In this document: positions 1 through 12,664 of the stretch, piece after piece
How positions within the stretch are numbered: the first letter of the stretch is position 1
Layout: every line of letters starts with the position of its first letter
Origin: Paulownia fortunei
Taxonomy: Eukaryota; Streptophyta; Magnoliopsida; Lamiales; Paulowniaceae
Assembly (NCBI GenBank): GCA_019321725.1
Contig: CM033121.1
Span: 1,364,001 to 1,428,000, forward strand
Length of the DNA stretch: 64,000 nt
Direction of reading: 5' to 3'
Made by a program: the position numbers and the translations under genes
Notes under the pieces: model-generated
Database searches by the model: none
The model's input: only the letters and a program-made list of their open reading frames with translations
What the model was told of the DNA's origin: nothing

Positions 1-1006
1 CTATGAGATAAGGAATTGTTTTCTCTTTATTTAGAGTATGTTTGTTTTAATTTGTAATTTATGACGAATTTCTCAATTTCATGTTGTATATACTTATTCC
101 TGTGTGCTAATGATTCAGTTGTATTATTTTTTCCATTGTGATTCTTATATCAAGTAATAATGAAATTTAATGCTCAAACTTACCAATGATGATGTTTCGG
201 ATTAACAAATTATTGCATAGGTTGTAAAATAAAAATCCCAGGTTCTGTTTTTGGCAGCCTGGCCATTGGATCACCAGTCACTCACTCTTCTGCCTAAAAC
301 CAAAATGTTGGCACATAAAATTGTTTACTTCATTGGTCAATGTAATACCAAGGTGGTTGTTGATGGTGATAATGGACAAAGAAAGAAAATTAAGTTGATT
401 AATCATATTTAACTAACAAAATTGGAGGGACTTTTCAGTAATTCATCAATCCCGTTCAAGTATCAATGAGAAGATTGAACTGACCTTCATATAGTTTCTG
501 CATACTAAGCAAACCGAATCAAAGTTTGCTTGCAAGTTAGCCAAAAGTGTGCACCAATAAAATGGGATGTAAAGTTTTCAGCTTGTCTGCTAGGGCATTT
601 TTCCAATCATACCCCCTGATAATGGTTTCTGTTAATTTTTGTTTCAACAACTAGATTATGCATCTTATTGGCGGATGCATTCAATAGGCTCCTAGTTATT
701 TTTGCCAACTCTATTACAATGTTCACCGAATTCTAGATGTGCTCACTCTTTAAATGTGTAAACATATTGTTTATAGGTGCTTTCATTTCCTTCCTACAGA
801 TGCTGTCGTGTTACTGAAATTTCAAATAATATAGAACAGTGTATTTCCTTTTAAACGTGTATTTTTCATGGATTGGCTATTACTATAAGATGTATTACAT
901 CTTTCTTTAAGCCTATTTTGTTCCTCAAATTTTTACTGATGCAATTTTGGCATCTTCCGTTGAATTGGGCTATATGCTAGTTTCATTCATTTGCTCTATT
1001 CTCCAG
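1..1006 (+). other. Intron 1 of RAD23 (probable), 3' part
   Basis: This T-rich stretch holds no recognisable exon and ends in a good acceptor (ctccag, 1001-1006) immediately before the in-frame RAD23 exon. I looked for the expected first coding exon, a start followed by a ubiquitin-like first beta strand, and did not see it. I infer that it lies before base 1 and that this whole stretch is intron. Confidence 0.65.
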
Positions 1007-3003
1007 GTTGTGGATGTGAAGAAAACCATAGAAATTACACAGGGAGCTGATATTTATCCTGCTGCACAGCAGATGCTTATCCATCAGGGAAAAGTTCTTA
1101 AAGATGGCACAACATTGGAAGAAAATAAAGTTGCTGAAAATAGTTTTGTTGTTATTATGCTGACAAAGGTAAAAATTCATCAGTTGCTATTTACTGGAAT
1201 TATGAGGAGAAATAGTCCATATATGTTCTCAGAGCTAGACCTTTTTAACTACAGCCGTTTTCTTTTCGTATGTTCTTTTTCCTTTGTCCTTTCATTTCGT
1301 TGTTGTAGCCTTTTCCTTTCAGTTATTCTTGAAATTCCTTTTGAGTATTGATTTTGTTATGCTTTGGAAGTACTTTGCTTCCCTGTGCCTTGAGATGATA
1401 TTTTCATGGTTGAGTTGAAACGACTCAAAAGCACACAATTCAAATAAAATTCTTTGTTGGGATTGGCTCTGTATCATTTTTGAACTTCAACATTGAATAG
1501 ATGGTGCTTGTTGCTAAAGCTTTGCGCTCTTCAAAATGTAACACCTATAGAAACTTTGACCAAAGTCTTTTCTCTCGTGTAGCCATACTGATTCGATGAA
1601 AAATTCTTATATTTATACTGTTCAGACAAACGTATTTTATGCTTTATGGGTGAACATTTTATTTCTTAATCCGGAAGTGGTCTGGGTTCTGTCTTCTGTC
1701 TTAATTTTGATTATTCTTTTAAACATTTCTTTGATGCTCTGGATGCTATTTGACATGATATTATCTGGTCTACACTTTGTGAATACTTATAAATGTTGTA
1801 GAACAAGGCCTCGTCAGGTGAAGGCTCAACAACATCAAGTGCACCTACTGTGAAGGTAACAGCAAACTAGATTTGCTAATCTTTTGCCATTACTATGTTT
1901 CTGTGTTGGGTTAAACAATCAAACATATTTTTTCAGTCTTTCAATTCCAATTATGAACTTTGTATTATCTGATGCCTAATATTTTTTCTAGAAAAAGTAA
2001 TCTGTGTTTTGGGTAATTTTGTCAAAATATACATTTCAGGAGTGAAGATGCGTATAATACTTTTGTTCAACTTTTCGTTCTGACAATTTTTTTTACTTGA
2101 CATGTTCATTCTGACGAAGTTACTAGACCTTTTCAGTGTTGGAATCTTAAAGATGGTATATAAATTGGTTTGAAGAGAAGGAATCCCATAATATAGTTCC
2201 CATCTGTAAAAAAGGTATGACTTAACATGCATATGTTTCACAATCGGTGCTGTGGAATATTTCTTATTTGCTCCAATGATTTGGATTCTGGATTATCATC
2301 GGTGTGGTGCAAAATGAGACAAGAGGGGAGTATGTAACCTCATCATATTAGTCCTATTGATGGCCTCTAAAGTTATGTGTGTGAGAGGGATAAAGTTGTA
2401 GTTTTGGTTGTTCGGTCTTGCCTTCTTTGTGAGTTAGTGGGCATCAGATTTTGTTCAGCTGTTATTGGCATGGCAACCTGTGAAATCAGTACCTGTAATA
2501 TTCATTTGTGAAGTGAATGCCATTCGCTTTTTCCAACTGTTGCCCTTGAGTCTTTCAGGAAAGGATTTCTTTTATTTGTCAGCTCCTAGAGTTCTTGGAC
2601 TTTTGCCTTGTATGGTTGCTGAACCGTTTTGATTAACTTGAAATATTTTTACTGGTTGATAATGCTTATATCAATTCAAGAAAAATCTGTTAACTTCTAA
2701 TCATGTTATGGAGGCTGGCGTGAATTGCGAATGTGCCTAAGTTATCTTACTCCTTGTAGGCGCCACAGGCAAGTGCACCGCCGCCTACTTCATCTCCAGT
2801 ATCTACAACTCCACAACCTCCTGCAACGGTGTAAGCGTTGCTTACCTCCTGCTTTTTACACTTGGAACTTCATCAATTCTCTATTCTCTCTTCCTCCCTC
2901 CCTTCGATGCGTGCATGCATGGGGGGAGAATTTGATTTTTACTTTTTTAATTTGTTTAGTGCATGAATTTTTCTACTTCACAGGCCTGCACCCGCTCCTA
3001 CTA

Positions 3004-3040
<37 letters not shown>

Positions 3041-5498
3041 AGCTGCCAATGCTGTGTGAGTATCCGTCTAAAGAGATTTGATGTGAATAACTTTGTTTTC
3101 TGTAATTTTAGCTTTTGGACACTTAATTTTCTATTTGAGTGCAGGTCAGATGTTTACGGTCAAGCTGCATCTAATCTAGTTGCTGGAAACAACCTTGAGG
3201 GAGCGATCCAGCAGATTCTTGATATGGGTGGGGGAACTTGGGACAGAGACACAGTTGTTCGAGCTCTTCGTGCTGCTTACAACAACCCAGAGAGGGCGGT
3301 TGAATATTTATATTCTGTTAGTTTATCAGACTTCTATTTCTATGTATACTCCAACTTTTATGATGCTTTGGTGGTAGTGAGTTTTTGACTGTTATGCCCT
3401 TCACCCTTAATCCTGCAAGAAAGAACATCTTTCACTTAGAGTGTGTGTGTGTGTAGTGCATTCATTTGGCTTTATGACTCAAATATGTCGCATCTCTTTG
3501 GGGATGGGAAGAGGGGACTTCGCTAACCGACTTCAGTCACTCATTTTATTTTTTATTTTTTATTTTTTAATGAGCAACTAATTCACTTTCAACCTTTGAT
3601 TAGAAACTATGGTGCAAATTATCTCTTTTCTCAGCCTTTCATGAGAGACATGTTCCTGCGCCACTTGCTTTTTGATCCCAGCTCTCAGTCTTCCAATTTC
3701 ATTTCAGTGACTATCATTTATAAGCATACAACTTAACCACTCATTCTCATATTGTCCTTGATTCATTTTACATCTCTGCTATAACGGTGGCTTAGTCCTT
3801 ATTAAAATTTCCATTACTTGGTAGGATATGTTCTGTTGTAACGATGAAGATGGTTCTCGATGCATTAAAGCTATTTTGTGGCAAAAGGACCTTCATTTGT
3901 CATAATTTTTGTCATTGCTTGATATGTTGCGAATGAGAATTCTTATCTAGGTTTAATGGTTTGTTATGAATATAGTTTTGCTGACGCCATTGTTTAAATT
4001 AGCATCTCTGTCCTTATTACTTGTGTTTGATATATCCAAGGGGATCCCTGAATCAGCTGAAGCTCCTCCTGCACCCGGAAGTGCACCTAGTGGGCAGGCA
4101 GCTAATATGCCTGCTCAGCCTCAGCAAGCAGCTCAACCAGCACCTGTTCCTCCAACTGGACCAAATGCAAATCCACTAGATCTTTTTCCGCAGGTTCTTG
4201 GTTTAGTTTTTTGTCATTGTTTTTCATTTATCTTGCTGAAAATTATATGGGTGATGGAATTATGATTCTCTTTTTAACAGGGTCTTCCAAGTATGGGCCC
4301 AAATGCTGGTGGTGCAAACACCCTAGAGTTTCTACGCAACACTCCACAGGTAATTTGAGGGTCATAAAAGCTCAATGAAGAAAGAGATGGCATTTCTTTC
4401 TTTTTTCTTTTTGGGACTTGTGAAACATTTTCATTTTAATCGTTTGTTTCAGTTCCAAGCATTGAGAGCAATGGTGCAGGCCAACCCACAGATTTTGCAG
4501 GTTGGAACTTTTATCATAATTAACTGTTCCCCTTTTAAATCCGTTTGTAATGTATTTTTGTTGCAGAGGAGTGAATGATATTTGTCTTCGTTGGCAGCCC
4601 ATGCTTCAGGAGCTGGCAAAGCAAAATCCTCAATTAGTTAGGCTGATTCAAGAGCACCAAGCTGATTTTCTTCGCCTGATAAATGAGCCTATTGAAGGCG
4701 GAGAAGGGTACCATAAACTTTGCATTTTATGCTAAGAACATGCTTCTGTGTGGTTGCAAGTGTGAAAATTGTGATGTGGTTTTGTTTGTTGATGTGGTCT
4801 CAGCAACATACTGGGGCAGCTTGCTGGATCAATGCCACAGGCAATAACAGTTACGCCGGAGGAACGTGAAGCTATAGAAAGGGTAACTGATACACTTTGA
4901 CTTTACTTTCACATAGGAAATTTGTCACAGTTGTAGAGACTTTTTGAGGAGTACCCATTTCTTTCAAGATTTTATATATGCAGTAGGCAAATGGGTACAT
5001 TTTTATGTTTTTTCATTTTTTCCAGTAGGCCAGGGGGCTACCCTAACAGCATGGAGTATAATTTTCCCATAATGAATTGTTGATTTAGAATGAGAGGAAT
5101 TTGTGAAAGAGAGAGAAGTATTTAATTCTCATATTATGGCTAGTGACTTTTTCAAGTGGCCAGAAGGAGTGGGGGCCTTCTAGTATTCCAGCTAGAAAAG
5201 TGTTAAGTTAACTTGCTAACCAGATTTTTTACCATGACTATAAAATGTTCCTGGACTTATGAAACGATTAATGCTTCTCTCGTTGGTTATGCCAAATAAT
5301 TTTGTTCACCAAGCCGAAATACAATGAAGCTTTAACTGATCACTAAATAATATAGTGCTTTTCTGGCCTCCACCTCTCCAGCTTGAAGCTATGGGATTTG
5401 ATCGAGCACTAGTACTGGAGGTGTTCTTTGCCTGCAACAAGAATGAGGAGCTGGCTGCCAACTACCTCTTAGATCATATCCATGAGTTTGAAGAGTGA
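1007..5498 (+). CDS. RAD23: Ubiquitin receptor RAD23 (first coding exon off the left edge)
   Basis: RAD23 proteins carry polyubiquitinated substrates to the proteasome through their ubiquitin-like domain and bind the DNA-repair factor XPC/RAD4. Eleven exons join in frame: 1007-1168, 1802-1855, 2760-2830, 2984-3055, 3145-3316, 4041-4193, 4281-4349, 4453-4500, 4598-4707, 4804-4882 and 5382-5498 (stop TGA). They give 368 residues; about 22 N-terminal residues seem to be missing, so the full length would be near 390, normal for plants. Domains in order: most of the UBL (motif [14 protein letters not shown], exon 1007-1168); a Pro/Ala/Thr linker; UBA1 (exon 3145-3316); a second Pro/Gln/Ala linker; the STI1/XPC-binding region (4281-4707, with NPQ and LRNTP motifs); and UBA2 at the C-terminus ([19 protein letters not shown]). 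All introns are GT-AG. No frameshift or stop is seen. Which plant paralogue (RAD23A-D) it is cannot be settled here. Confidence 0.95.
3001..3043 (+). repeat. Coding CCTGCT hexanucleotide repeat
   Basis: Repeated gctcct units in the RAD23 exon 2984-3055 encode alternating Pro-Ala. The repeat lies in the flexible linker between UBL and UBA1, where length variation would be tolerated. The unit is six bases, so gains and losses keep the frame. Confidence 0.75.
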
Positions 5499-6846
5499 TG
5501 ATAGGATTTGAGGTGGATATATTTCATCTCTTTCAGTGATTTTCTTTTTTCCTTTCAATAATCTGGTCCGTTCTATTTTCTTGTATATCTTAAGCTTCTT
5601 CTTGGGTGCATGTTGTGAACTTTTAGCCCTCTTTTCACGAGTTCATATGATGTTTGAGGGCAAAGAGGACATGATGCTCAGAAACGTAATTAACTTGTCG
5701 TGCCTAAATTCATCTCTTTTCCTATCTATGCAAATATTTATTTCGGTGTCTCATGCTATTTTGCTTTCCAGTCTCAGTATGTGTAAATGCTCTATGGAAC
5801 GACTCCTAATCTTTCTGGGTATGTGGTATTTATTTCCAAAGATCAGGGTTCCCAATTTACATATAGTCGAATAGTTCATGAATGATTGTGATCATCTTCT
5901 ATAAATGTTGACAAATTGTATTGAACAACACAGATAAGGTGACCCATTAACAATCAGGGAAAGATGATACTCTTCTTCTTTTCCCTGTATACAAATCCTC
6001 AAGCACAAGCACTTTCTTGAAATAGTTCCAGTTAATTCAAAAATAAATAAACAAAAGGAAGAAATCATAACGGAGTCTGACTGTCTTATGATATTACATA
6101 AAAACTAGCAATTCTTTTTTGGAGGTTTTAATGATTGAGGCATTATCTTGGCAAAGCACTGAATGCCAAGGGCTACTCCAACCTGATAATTGGAGCCTGG
6201 AGGATAAGTTTCAGCTAATTTGGCTTTGTTGAATGTGTGGTGCTTCCATTAGGTTTAGAACAGTGGACGTCTGTATCAAGGTCAATCCCATCAGTCTCCA
6301 TCATCCCATGCAGCATTTACATGATTTTGGAGTTCAGTTACGGAACGGACGGTTAATTCTGGTAAGAAATGAAAAAAGATTATTACTCCGGTCTTCTAAA
6401 CAGCGTGTTGCACTAAACATTAGTATGATCGATGTACGCAATTTCTTATTTTTTTTTAGGGGAGATATGAACATATAATATTGTTCAAGATAAATATTTT
6501 ATTCACACACTTACTAATATAGCATCTCAAATATCGAAATATGAAAGAGTCTCTCACTTTCTTTTTTCAAGTCCGTAACTTATAATATAAGCTGTTAAAC
6601 AAAATCCTTTATTTTGATTATGTAAATTATGAAATTATTGTTACTACATCTTATAAGTTACATAATTTTATTCTATCAAAACATTGATGAGTTAACTTTT
6701 CAAATAAAATCTTACATACTATAAGTTCTGAAAATATATAATAAAATATTAAATATTTTAAATAACTTTACCAAATTCGTTGCTAGTGTGACTGCAAATC
6801 CCTTTTAATCCATTTTGAATTCTCTATTATCGTTTAATATCGTATT

Positions 6847-6983
6847 TCATCTTATATATCATATAATACATGTATACTACATATATATAATTAATATCAA
6901 TTATATATTTAAATAAAGAAATATATTGTATATATAAAGTGTATGTATTATAAAATACAAGATATACTATATTAAAATAGAAG
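6847..6983. repeat. Hairpin/MITE-like element, copy 1
   Basis: Palindromic AT-rich stretch with outward ends resembling tatcttgtat and inner atacatg/catgtat-type arms. It resembles copies near 9847-9996 and 16477-16605, which share the flank acaagata and an aattaat-rich core. This is the most diverged of the three copies and its edges are approximate. Confidence 0.4.
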
Positions 6984-7657
6984 ATTCGAACTTATTCAAC
7001 TATATCCAACGTAAAATTGCAACAGGAGAGTTACCTACGTTCTTTCATTGATTCATTTGGAAAGAAACTTTCTAGTTTCTTGGATTTGTTTGTTATTGAT
7101 GAAAAGTCGCTGTTTGAATGAACAATGAAAAAAAAAAAAAAACAAAGAGTCACTTTCAACCATAGGCCCAAAGGAAAGAAAATTATTACGCAACAAGCCT
7201 ATCCTTATTCCATAGAAAATGACTTATGAGCAACATTTAGGGAAATATAATTCAACTTGATTGGTTGATTATGTATAATCAAGTTTTAAAAATAAAAATA
7301 AAATTAATGAAAATATGAGAATCTCTGGGACCTATCATGGGTCGATTCCAAAATGCAATAAATGCAGTTTTTTTTTATCCAGACAATTGAGATGACCAAT
7401 TTGTTATTTTTATCCTGATTTAGTTTTATATGGGCACAAGGTGCAAAGAACTAAACTTTACGTGTGAGAACTTGTAATAAAGATTCAATACTGTGGTCCA
7501 AACACAAACTCCTAGTAATTGTTTTGTTGTAATACTTTGATTTAAACCTCATAAATCACGCGAATCTCTTGAGAGTTATTGCTCCAACTCATGTCATGAA
7601 TCATAACATGTTTTAAGGAAATTCTCTTAGAGAACTCTCTTTCAAGTAACTTTCATT

Positions 7658-7955
7658 TAGAAGGTGTTTGACTTAATTTATTTAAAAGATTAGAGTTTAT
7701 AAAATATTAAATTTTATTTAAAAAATAAATTCATGAAGTGTTTGGATAAAATAATATCATGAAACTTATAAGATCTTAGTAATAATAATTTTATAATTAA
7801 TATAGTCAAAACTAGTTAATAAGTTCGTTAAAATTTTAAAAAATAAATTAAGAACTCCTTACGTTTTTTTTTTTTAAACTTACAAGATCCTAATATCTTA
7901 TTTTAAAAATTTATAAATTTATCTTCTAAAAATCTTAATGAACACTTTAAAATAT
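7658..7955. mobile_element. Possible MITE with imperfect inverted ends
   Basis: The left end begins near aaggtgtttgacttaattta and the right end, read on the other strand, is rich in the same elements (aaagtgttcatt, then AAGAT and TTTATAA-like motifs). No coding capacity. Low sequence complexity makes chance similarity possible. Confidence 0.3.
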
Positions 7956-9145
7956 CTTATAAACTCTCAATCAGTCAAAGATTATCTTTTGTTTAGACCA
8001 TGAGCATTTTGGACTAAAGTATAAGATATCTCCATACATACTTAGCGAGTTGGTGGCCTCACCTCAATTCTGTAAAAAAATTAAATTAGTATAAATATTA
8101 TATAAAAAAATATTAAATATGAAACTTTGTTCCCTTAAAATTTTAAAATACCTATTTACCTATTACTTTTTTAAAAAATAAATTTTGTCCCCAATTTTAT
8201 TTTCTGACTCCGTTCTTATGCCTAGTCATCAACCAATTTAACATTCACACCATGATATGCATAAGGACTTGCGTCATATTGGTGCCCTAGTCAAACTAAG
8301 GATGCTCTTCTTGGCTCTAATAGGGATAAACGACATGAGGCATGTCGTTTTAAACATATCTTATCGGTGCATTCTATACATGATTTAAGCGTTACGTGTG
8401 AATGGCATATGAATTTCTTCTTATCCCAAACATACCACCCGCGGTCACTCTAGCAGGGCTCATCCTTTAAACATCTAGTTCACTCGAATATGTTGTAATT
8501 CTACACAAGATCCGCCAAGCTATAAATGAATCATTGTACTAATCTCTCAACTTACATATCACTAAGCACCATTTGAAACCTAAATTATATAATTCTCCAC
8601 TTAGGAATATTGTTCTCCTGGTATGAATTCGCTTTAGCGACTCAAGAATGAGCGTTTTACTTTTCTGCGATTTTAACTTTTTTAAATCTCACACTAATAA
8701 TCGATAAGTCACACTTCAAAATAAAACGAAAATTCTTTACTTATGATTGTCATCTTCATAACAAGGTTTATAGAGAACTCTATTATCGATGATGATCAGA
8801 GAAAAGAGACGTCTAAAAAAAGAATAAAAGATGAGACATAATGAAAATTTGTTTTGTTATGACAATTAATGATAAATTCTAAAATTTTGATAAGAATAAA
8901 AAAATGCAAAAAGTAGAAAGTCTGACTTAAAAATAATGAGTTTGACTAGTAGAGTTCTTTTAATAATCTTATTCTTTTCTCTTTTATCAGACAAATAAAA
9001 AACTATAAATTAAAGTCCACTTAAAAAAAAATTATCATCTAATCGAACCATTTTCAAAGCCCATACACAAAAAACTAATACACGACTCTAAGCTACTCCA
9101 ACTCTATAATATATATTTTAAAATTTTAAAGTTGTCGTTCTTCCA

Positions 9146-9185
9146 CTCTGTAATTTAGCTTGCAACCTGTAATTTAGCTTGCAAC
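9146..9185. repeat. Short tandem duplication, ~20 bp unit
   Basis: The unit ctgtaatttagcttgcaac occurs twice head to tail. No gene lies nearby. Confidence 0.7.
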
Positions 9186-9846
9186 CAACACTGACATAGA
9201 CGTGACACCATTCTAGAAGCCAAGCCTCCAAAAGAGGACCATTTAGTCTAAATCAGTCATCCCCCACCCCAACCCACCCCACTAAGTTTTCATTATCAAA
9301 CTTGAAACAGAAAACTTCATTTCATTGGCCTGCTGAGACAGAAATATATAGGAAGTAGGCAATAATCAGTCTTCAATTCTGACCAGAAACTCTTGATCAA
9401 TTGACTGAGAGCTTGAGAATGTAGATGCAGTGGACGTGTGGTGTATTTGCTGAAAAAATATGGATTTTTTGGTGCAAAAGATCATCAGTAATGTGGGTAT
9501 GAATTCAGACAACGAGACAAACATACTTTTTGTATAGGATACATTACTTATGAACCATTCTTGTGTCACTTAGCAATAATTGCTTGTGGACTGGAACTCA
9601 TTGAGCCAAAATGTTTGGAGTTTTCATATTTGAACAGGGCCTGGAAATGGTGTCTGGTGACCCATCTCCATTTTCCCAACGTTGTTCACTTTCTATCCTT
9701 ATCTAATGTTCTTTCATGGATAAATTCTATCTACATTGACACTAGCTAGCTATCTGACAAACTAAGCAAGATCTTGGAATATAAAAGAGAATAAGAAGAA
9801 ACAAAAAATTACGTTGAATGTATATAAGCTCATTTATTCCGCTTGA

Positions 9847-9996
9847 AATTTTATTGTAATTATATGTTGTATCTTGTATGCACATCACGCGTATATGATT
9901 AATTTCAAGTATATGTTTAAGAAAATATTTTATATATATGACGTGCATCTGTTATATAGAATACAAGATGTAATATAGAATTATAATAGAAATTTA
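9847..9996. repeat. Hairpin/MITE-like element, copy 2
   Basis: Outer arms aattttattgtaattatatg and, read from the other strand, aatttctattataattctat are followed on both sides by catcttgtat-like and tgcac(a/g)tca motifs, so the stretch can fold on itself. The motif tgcacatcacg followed by gtatat is shared with the hairpin at 16477. It lacks an open reading frame, as expected for a non-autonomous element. Confidence 0.5.
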
Positions 9997-11426
9997 AAAT
10001 GCATTTATTTTGTGATTGGTCTCTGAACTTATTGAAGACTTTAATGCGTAAAAATTATTTTTTAATCTATATAGTGGTGAAAATTATGTCATAGGAATAG
10101 TGCAATTGATTCAATATTTCTTATACTCCATTTGTCTTGTGCTAATTTAACATGACACGAATTTTTGAATGAAAATTTAAAAAAGTATAAATTTTATATA
10201 TTTTTATATTAATATTTTTAAAAATAAAGCTTGTGAATTAGTCGTGTCCATCATTTCCAAGTGATAAGTTTTAAAAAATATTTTAGAAAATAAAATCATA
10301 TTTTTGAGATGTTTTAAAAATTAAATGAGAACAATAGATTTGAAACACGAAAAGTACTGGCAACGTGACTATTAGTGTCTTTTGATGCTATAAATTTAAT
10401 ATTCACATAGTTAATCTTCCAAGGTGGCAATAATTCTAGCATTTAGCTTTTTAACACTCGAACATGATATTTTATCTTCTAAATGAATTTTTGGCCCTGG
10501 TGATGACAAGTACCTAATCAACTTCAATAATTAGCATAATTATCAAAAGTCGCATTTGATAGCTACTTTCACGTTCTTGTTTGAATTTATATATATATTG
10601 AATTTAATATCTAATCTACTTGATATTTTATCTGTTCTACCCCAAAACTGGTGTAATGTCAGATATACCACGTTTGCTAGTAAGGTAGACTATACATGTG
10701 ATGATATTGTCGGATGCTCCAAAAAAGGGGGGAAAATGAAATACTCTTATTACCTATTAATTCGATTTCAGTCTATGAAATTCTGCTATTTTTTGAAGAA
10801 TTTATTTGTGGAAAATATGAAAAGGAAAAATTAAAAATTGGTTTTGCATTCCTTTTGGATTCACGATTTAGTCGAGATTTGAGAAAAGTGAGAAAAAAAT
10901 AAAATAAAAAAGGAGTAAAATCATCGAAAACTGGTATTTTTTATATTTTTCTTTGGACCAAAATGTAAATCTTAAAACATTTTAAACGTAGATGGACAGC
11001 ACAAGAAAAGAATAAAATTATAAATGTAAATCAGTGTTTGTTTTATAAAAACTTCTATTTTATACTTTTTCAAGAATCTTAACAAAAGAAAATACTTTTG
11101 TTTTTTCTTGTTTCAATGAATTTCAAGATCCAACTAAGCTGCCAAAGCTGTAGGAAATCTGATTTTTGGGACCTTTTTTTATTTTATATCTTATTTTTTG
11201 GAACTCAAAAGTCCGAAAGACTGAAAATGAAAGATCAAAGATATCAATTCTTGGGATTTGTCATTTATTCAAATAATTCCTTCCCGTGATCAATAATTGG
11301 ACAAAAACAGGCCCCAAAATAAAAAATAAACCTAAAAAGCAAAAAATAACTACTCCATTAGAAATCCAAAAAATCTAACCAGCCATATTTGCAAATGAAG
11401 TGGCCAAACTTTCAAAATAATTTTCA

Positions 11427-12130
11427 ATTATAATTTAATTAAATAATTTTTAAAATACATGTGAGAATTAAATTTTTATGGTAAAGCGCTAGGTAGTATA
11501 ATACTTTTTATTTTTATTTTTATTTTTCACCTGACATTATCTTGGTAAACGTTTTGGTTAGCTTTGACCAAAGCGTTACCCGAAATGCCACGTTAAAGTG
11601 TTACCTCGGGTAATGTTTAAGCAAATTTGAAATTTGTCAAAATGTTATATACAGTGAAATTTGTCAAAATTCACGATTAAATATATTATATACAGTTAAT
11701 TTTATTACTCTATTTATTTATATAATAAAAAAAATTTAACTGTTGGTTAAACTTTATTTAAAATTTAAAACTTTTATATTTACGTGTGTAATAGTATAAT
11801 TACACAAAATGTTAAATACACATATTACACATATATATACAATTGACACATTTTAATTAATAATTATATATATATAATTACATTACTTAAATTAAAACAA
11901 AAAATAAAAACAAAAAGCAAATTTGGACTTTGCCAAAGCATACACCATGTAACGCTTTGGCAAGGATAACACTTTACTCAAAGTGTTACCTAGGATAACG
12001 CCTTTAAATGGTCTGAATGAAAAATAAAAAAATCAAAATAGAAAGTATTACGCTGTCTAACATTTTGCCATAAAAATCTAAAATTCATCTATTTCACGGT
12101 ATTTTAAAAAATATTTAATTAAATTATAAT
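11427..12130. mobile_element. Non-autonomous DNA transposon-like element with long inverted ends
   Basis: The left end (from 11427) reads attataatttaattaaata, and the right end reads the same on the other strand (from 12130). Inward, both arms carry matching landmarks in the same order: ttttaaaatac, aatttttatgg, gtataatactt, a ttttatttttt run, and several copies of a motif like aaagcgttac/aaagtgttac. The arms extend roughly 200 bp with obvious but imperfect identity, around an AT-rich core of about 300 bp with no open frame. Arms this long fit a Mutator-like MITE or another foldback element. I could not define a clean target-site duplication. Confidence 0.65.
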
Positions 12131-12613
12131 AATTTGTTAAAATCGACCAACAACAAACCTTTTTCAGAATATTTCCCATACAATCCATCTTGATTCGCCC
12201 TCTTTTAAGAACCATATTATTTTTTCAATTTTATTTACCAGTTTATTTATTAGTGTGTGTAAATTGTGCACCATATATGTTTTTCTTATTTTATTTTATT
12301 TTTTACAATTACATGCGGTTTTTATTAAGACACATATTTTTATGAAAAAAATTAATACTGAAAATACACAGGCATAAAATATACTCATAGACATAGAAAA
12401 CTAAAACAAATGGAAATTTCAACGAAAGCTTTTATCCTTGTGCGCTAACGGGAGCTTTATTTGAAGAATTTTGATACTCAACTTACCTAAACCACATACT
12501 TCCAGCTAAATTCTTGGAGGGATAATCTGTACAAATGTCCTGGAAATAGAGATTTTTTATATAGGTGAAAGTGACAAAGTTACAGCGTGTAAAAAAACAT
12601 ATTGTATCCTGCC

Positions 12614-12620
12614 TATAAAT
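12614..12620 (+). promoter_or_regulatory. TATA box candidate for the NPF gene
   Basis: The sequence tataaat in a locally GC-richer context lies 45 bases before the ATG. That leaves room for only a very short 5' leader. Position and consensus are the only evidence. Confidence 0.45.
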
Positions 12621-12664
12621 GCCTGGCTTGGAGGGTGCTATAGACTACCAGAACTAACAAGGAA

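Larger units (their letters stand above)
5499..12600. other. AT-rich intergenic region between RAD23 and the NPF gene
   Basis: About 7 kb without a convincing gene. The first few hundred bases are probably the RAD23 3' untranslated region. The rest is strongly AT-rich. Listed separately are hairpin/MITE-like repeats (near 6847-6983 and 9847-9996), a possible MITE near 7658-7955, a short tandem repeat at 9146-9185 and a large inverted-repeat element at 11427-12130. Short open frames here (for example near 6233 and 10556) have no recognisable domain and biased composition, so I do not call them. Confidence 0.6.

Noticed and set aside
947..1351. 134-codon open frame across the RAD23 UBL exon
   Set aside because: Only 1007-1168 is coding; the remainder reads through flanking introns and starts at a TTG.
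8328..8352. Short palindrome aaacgacatgaggcatgtcgttt
   Set aside because: A single 10 base arm hairpin is expected by chance over 64 kb of AT-rich DNA; no U-tract or neighbouring gene supports a role.
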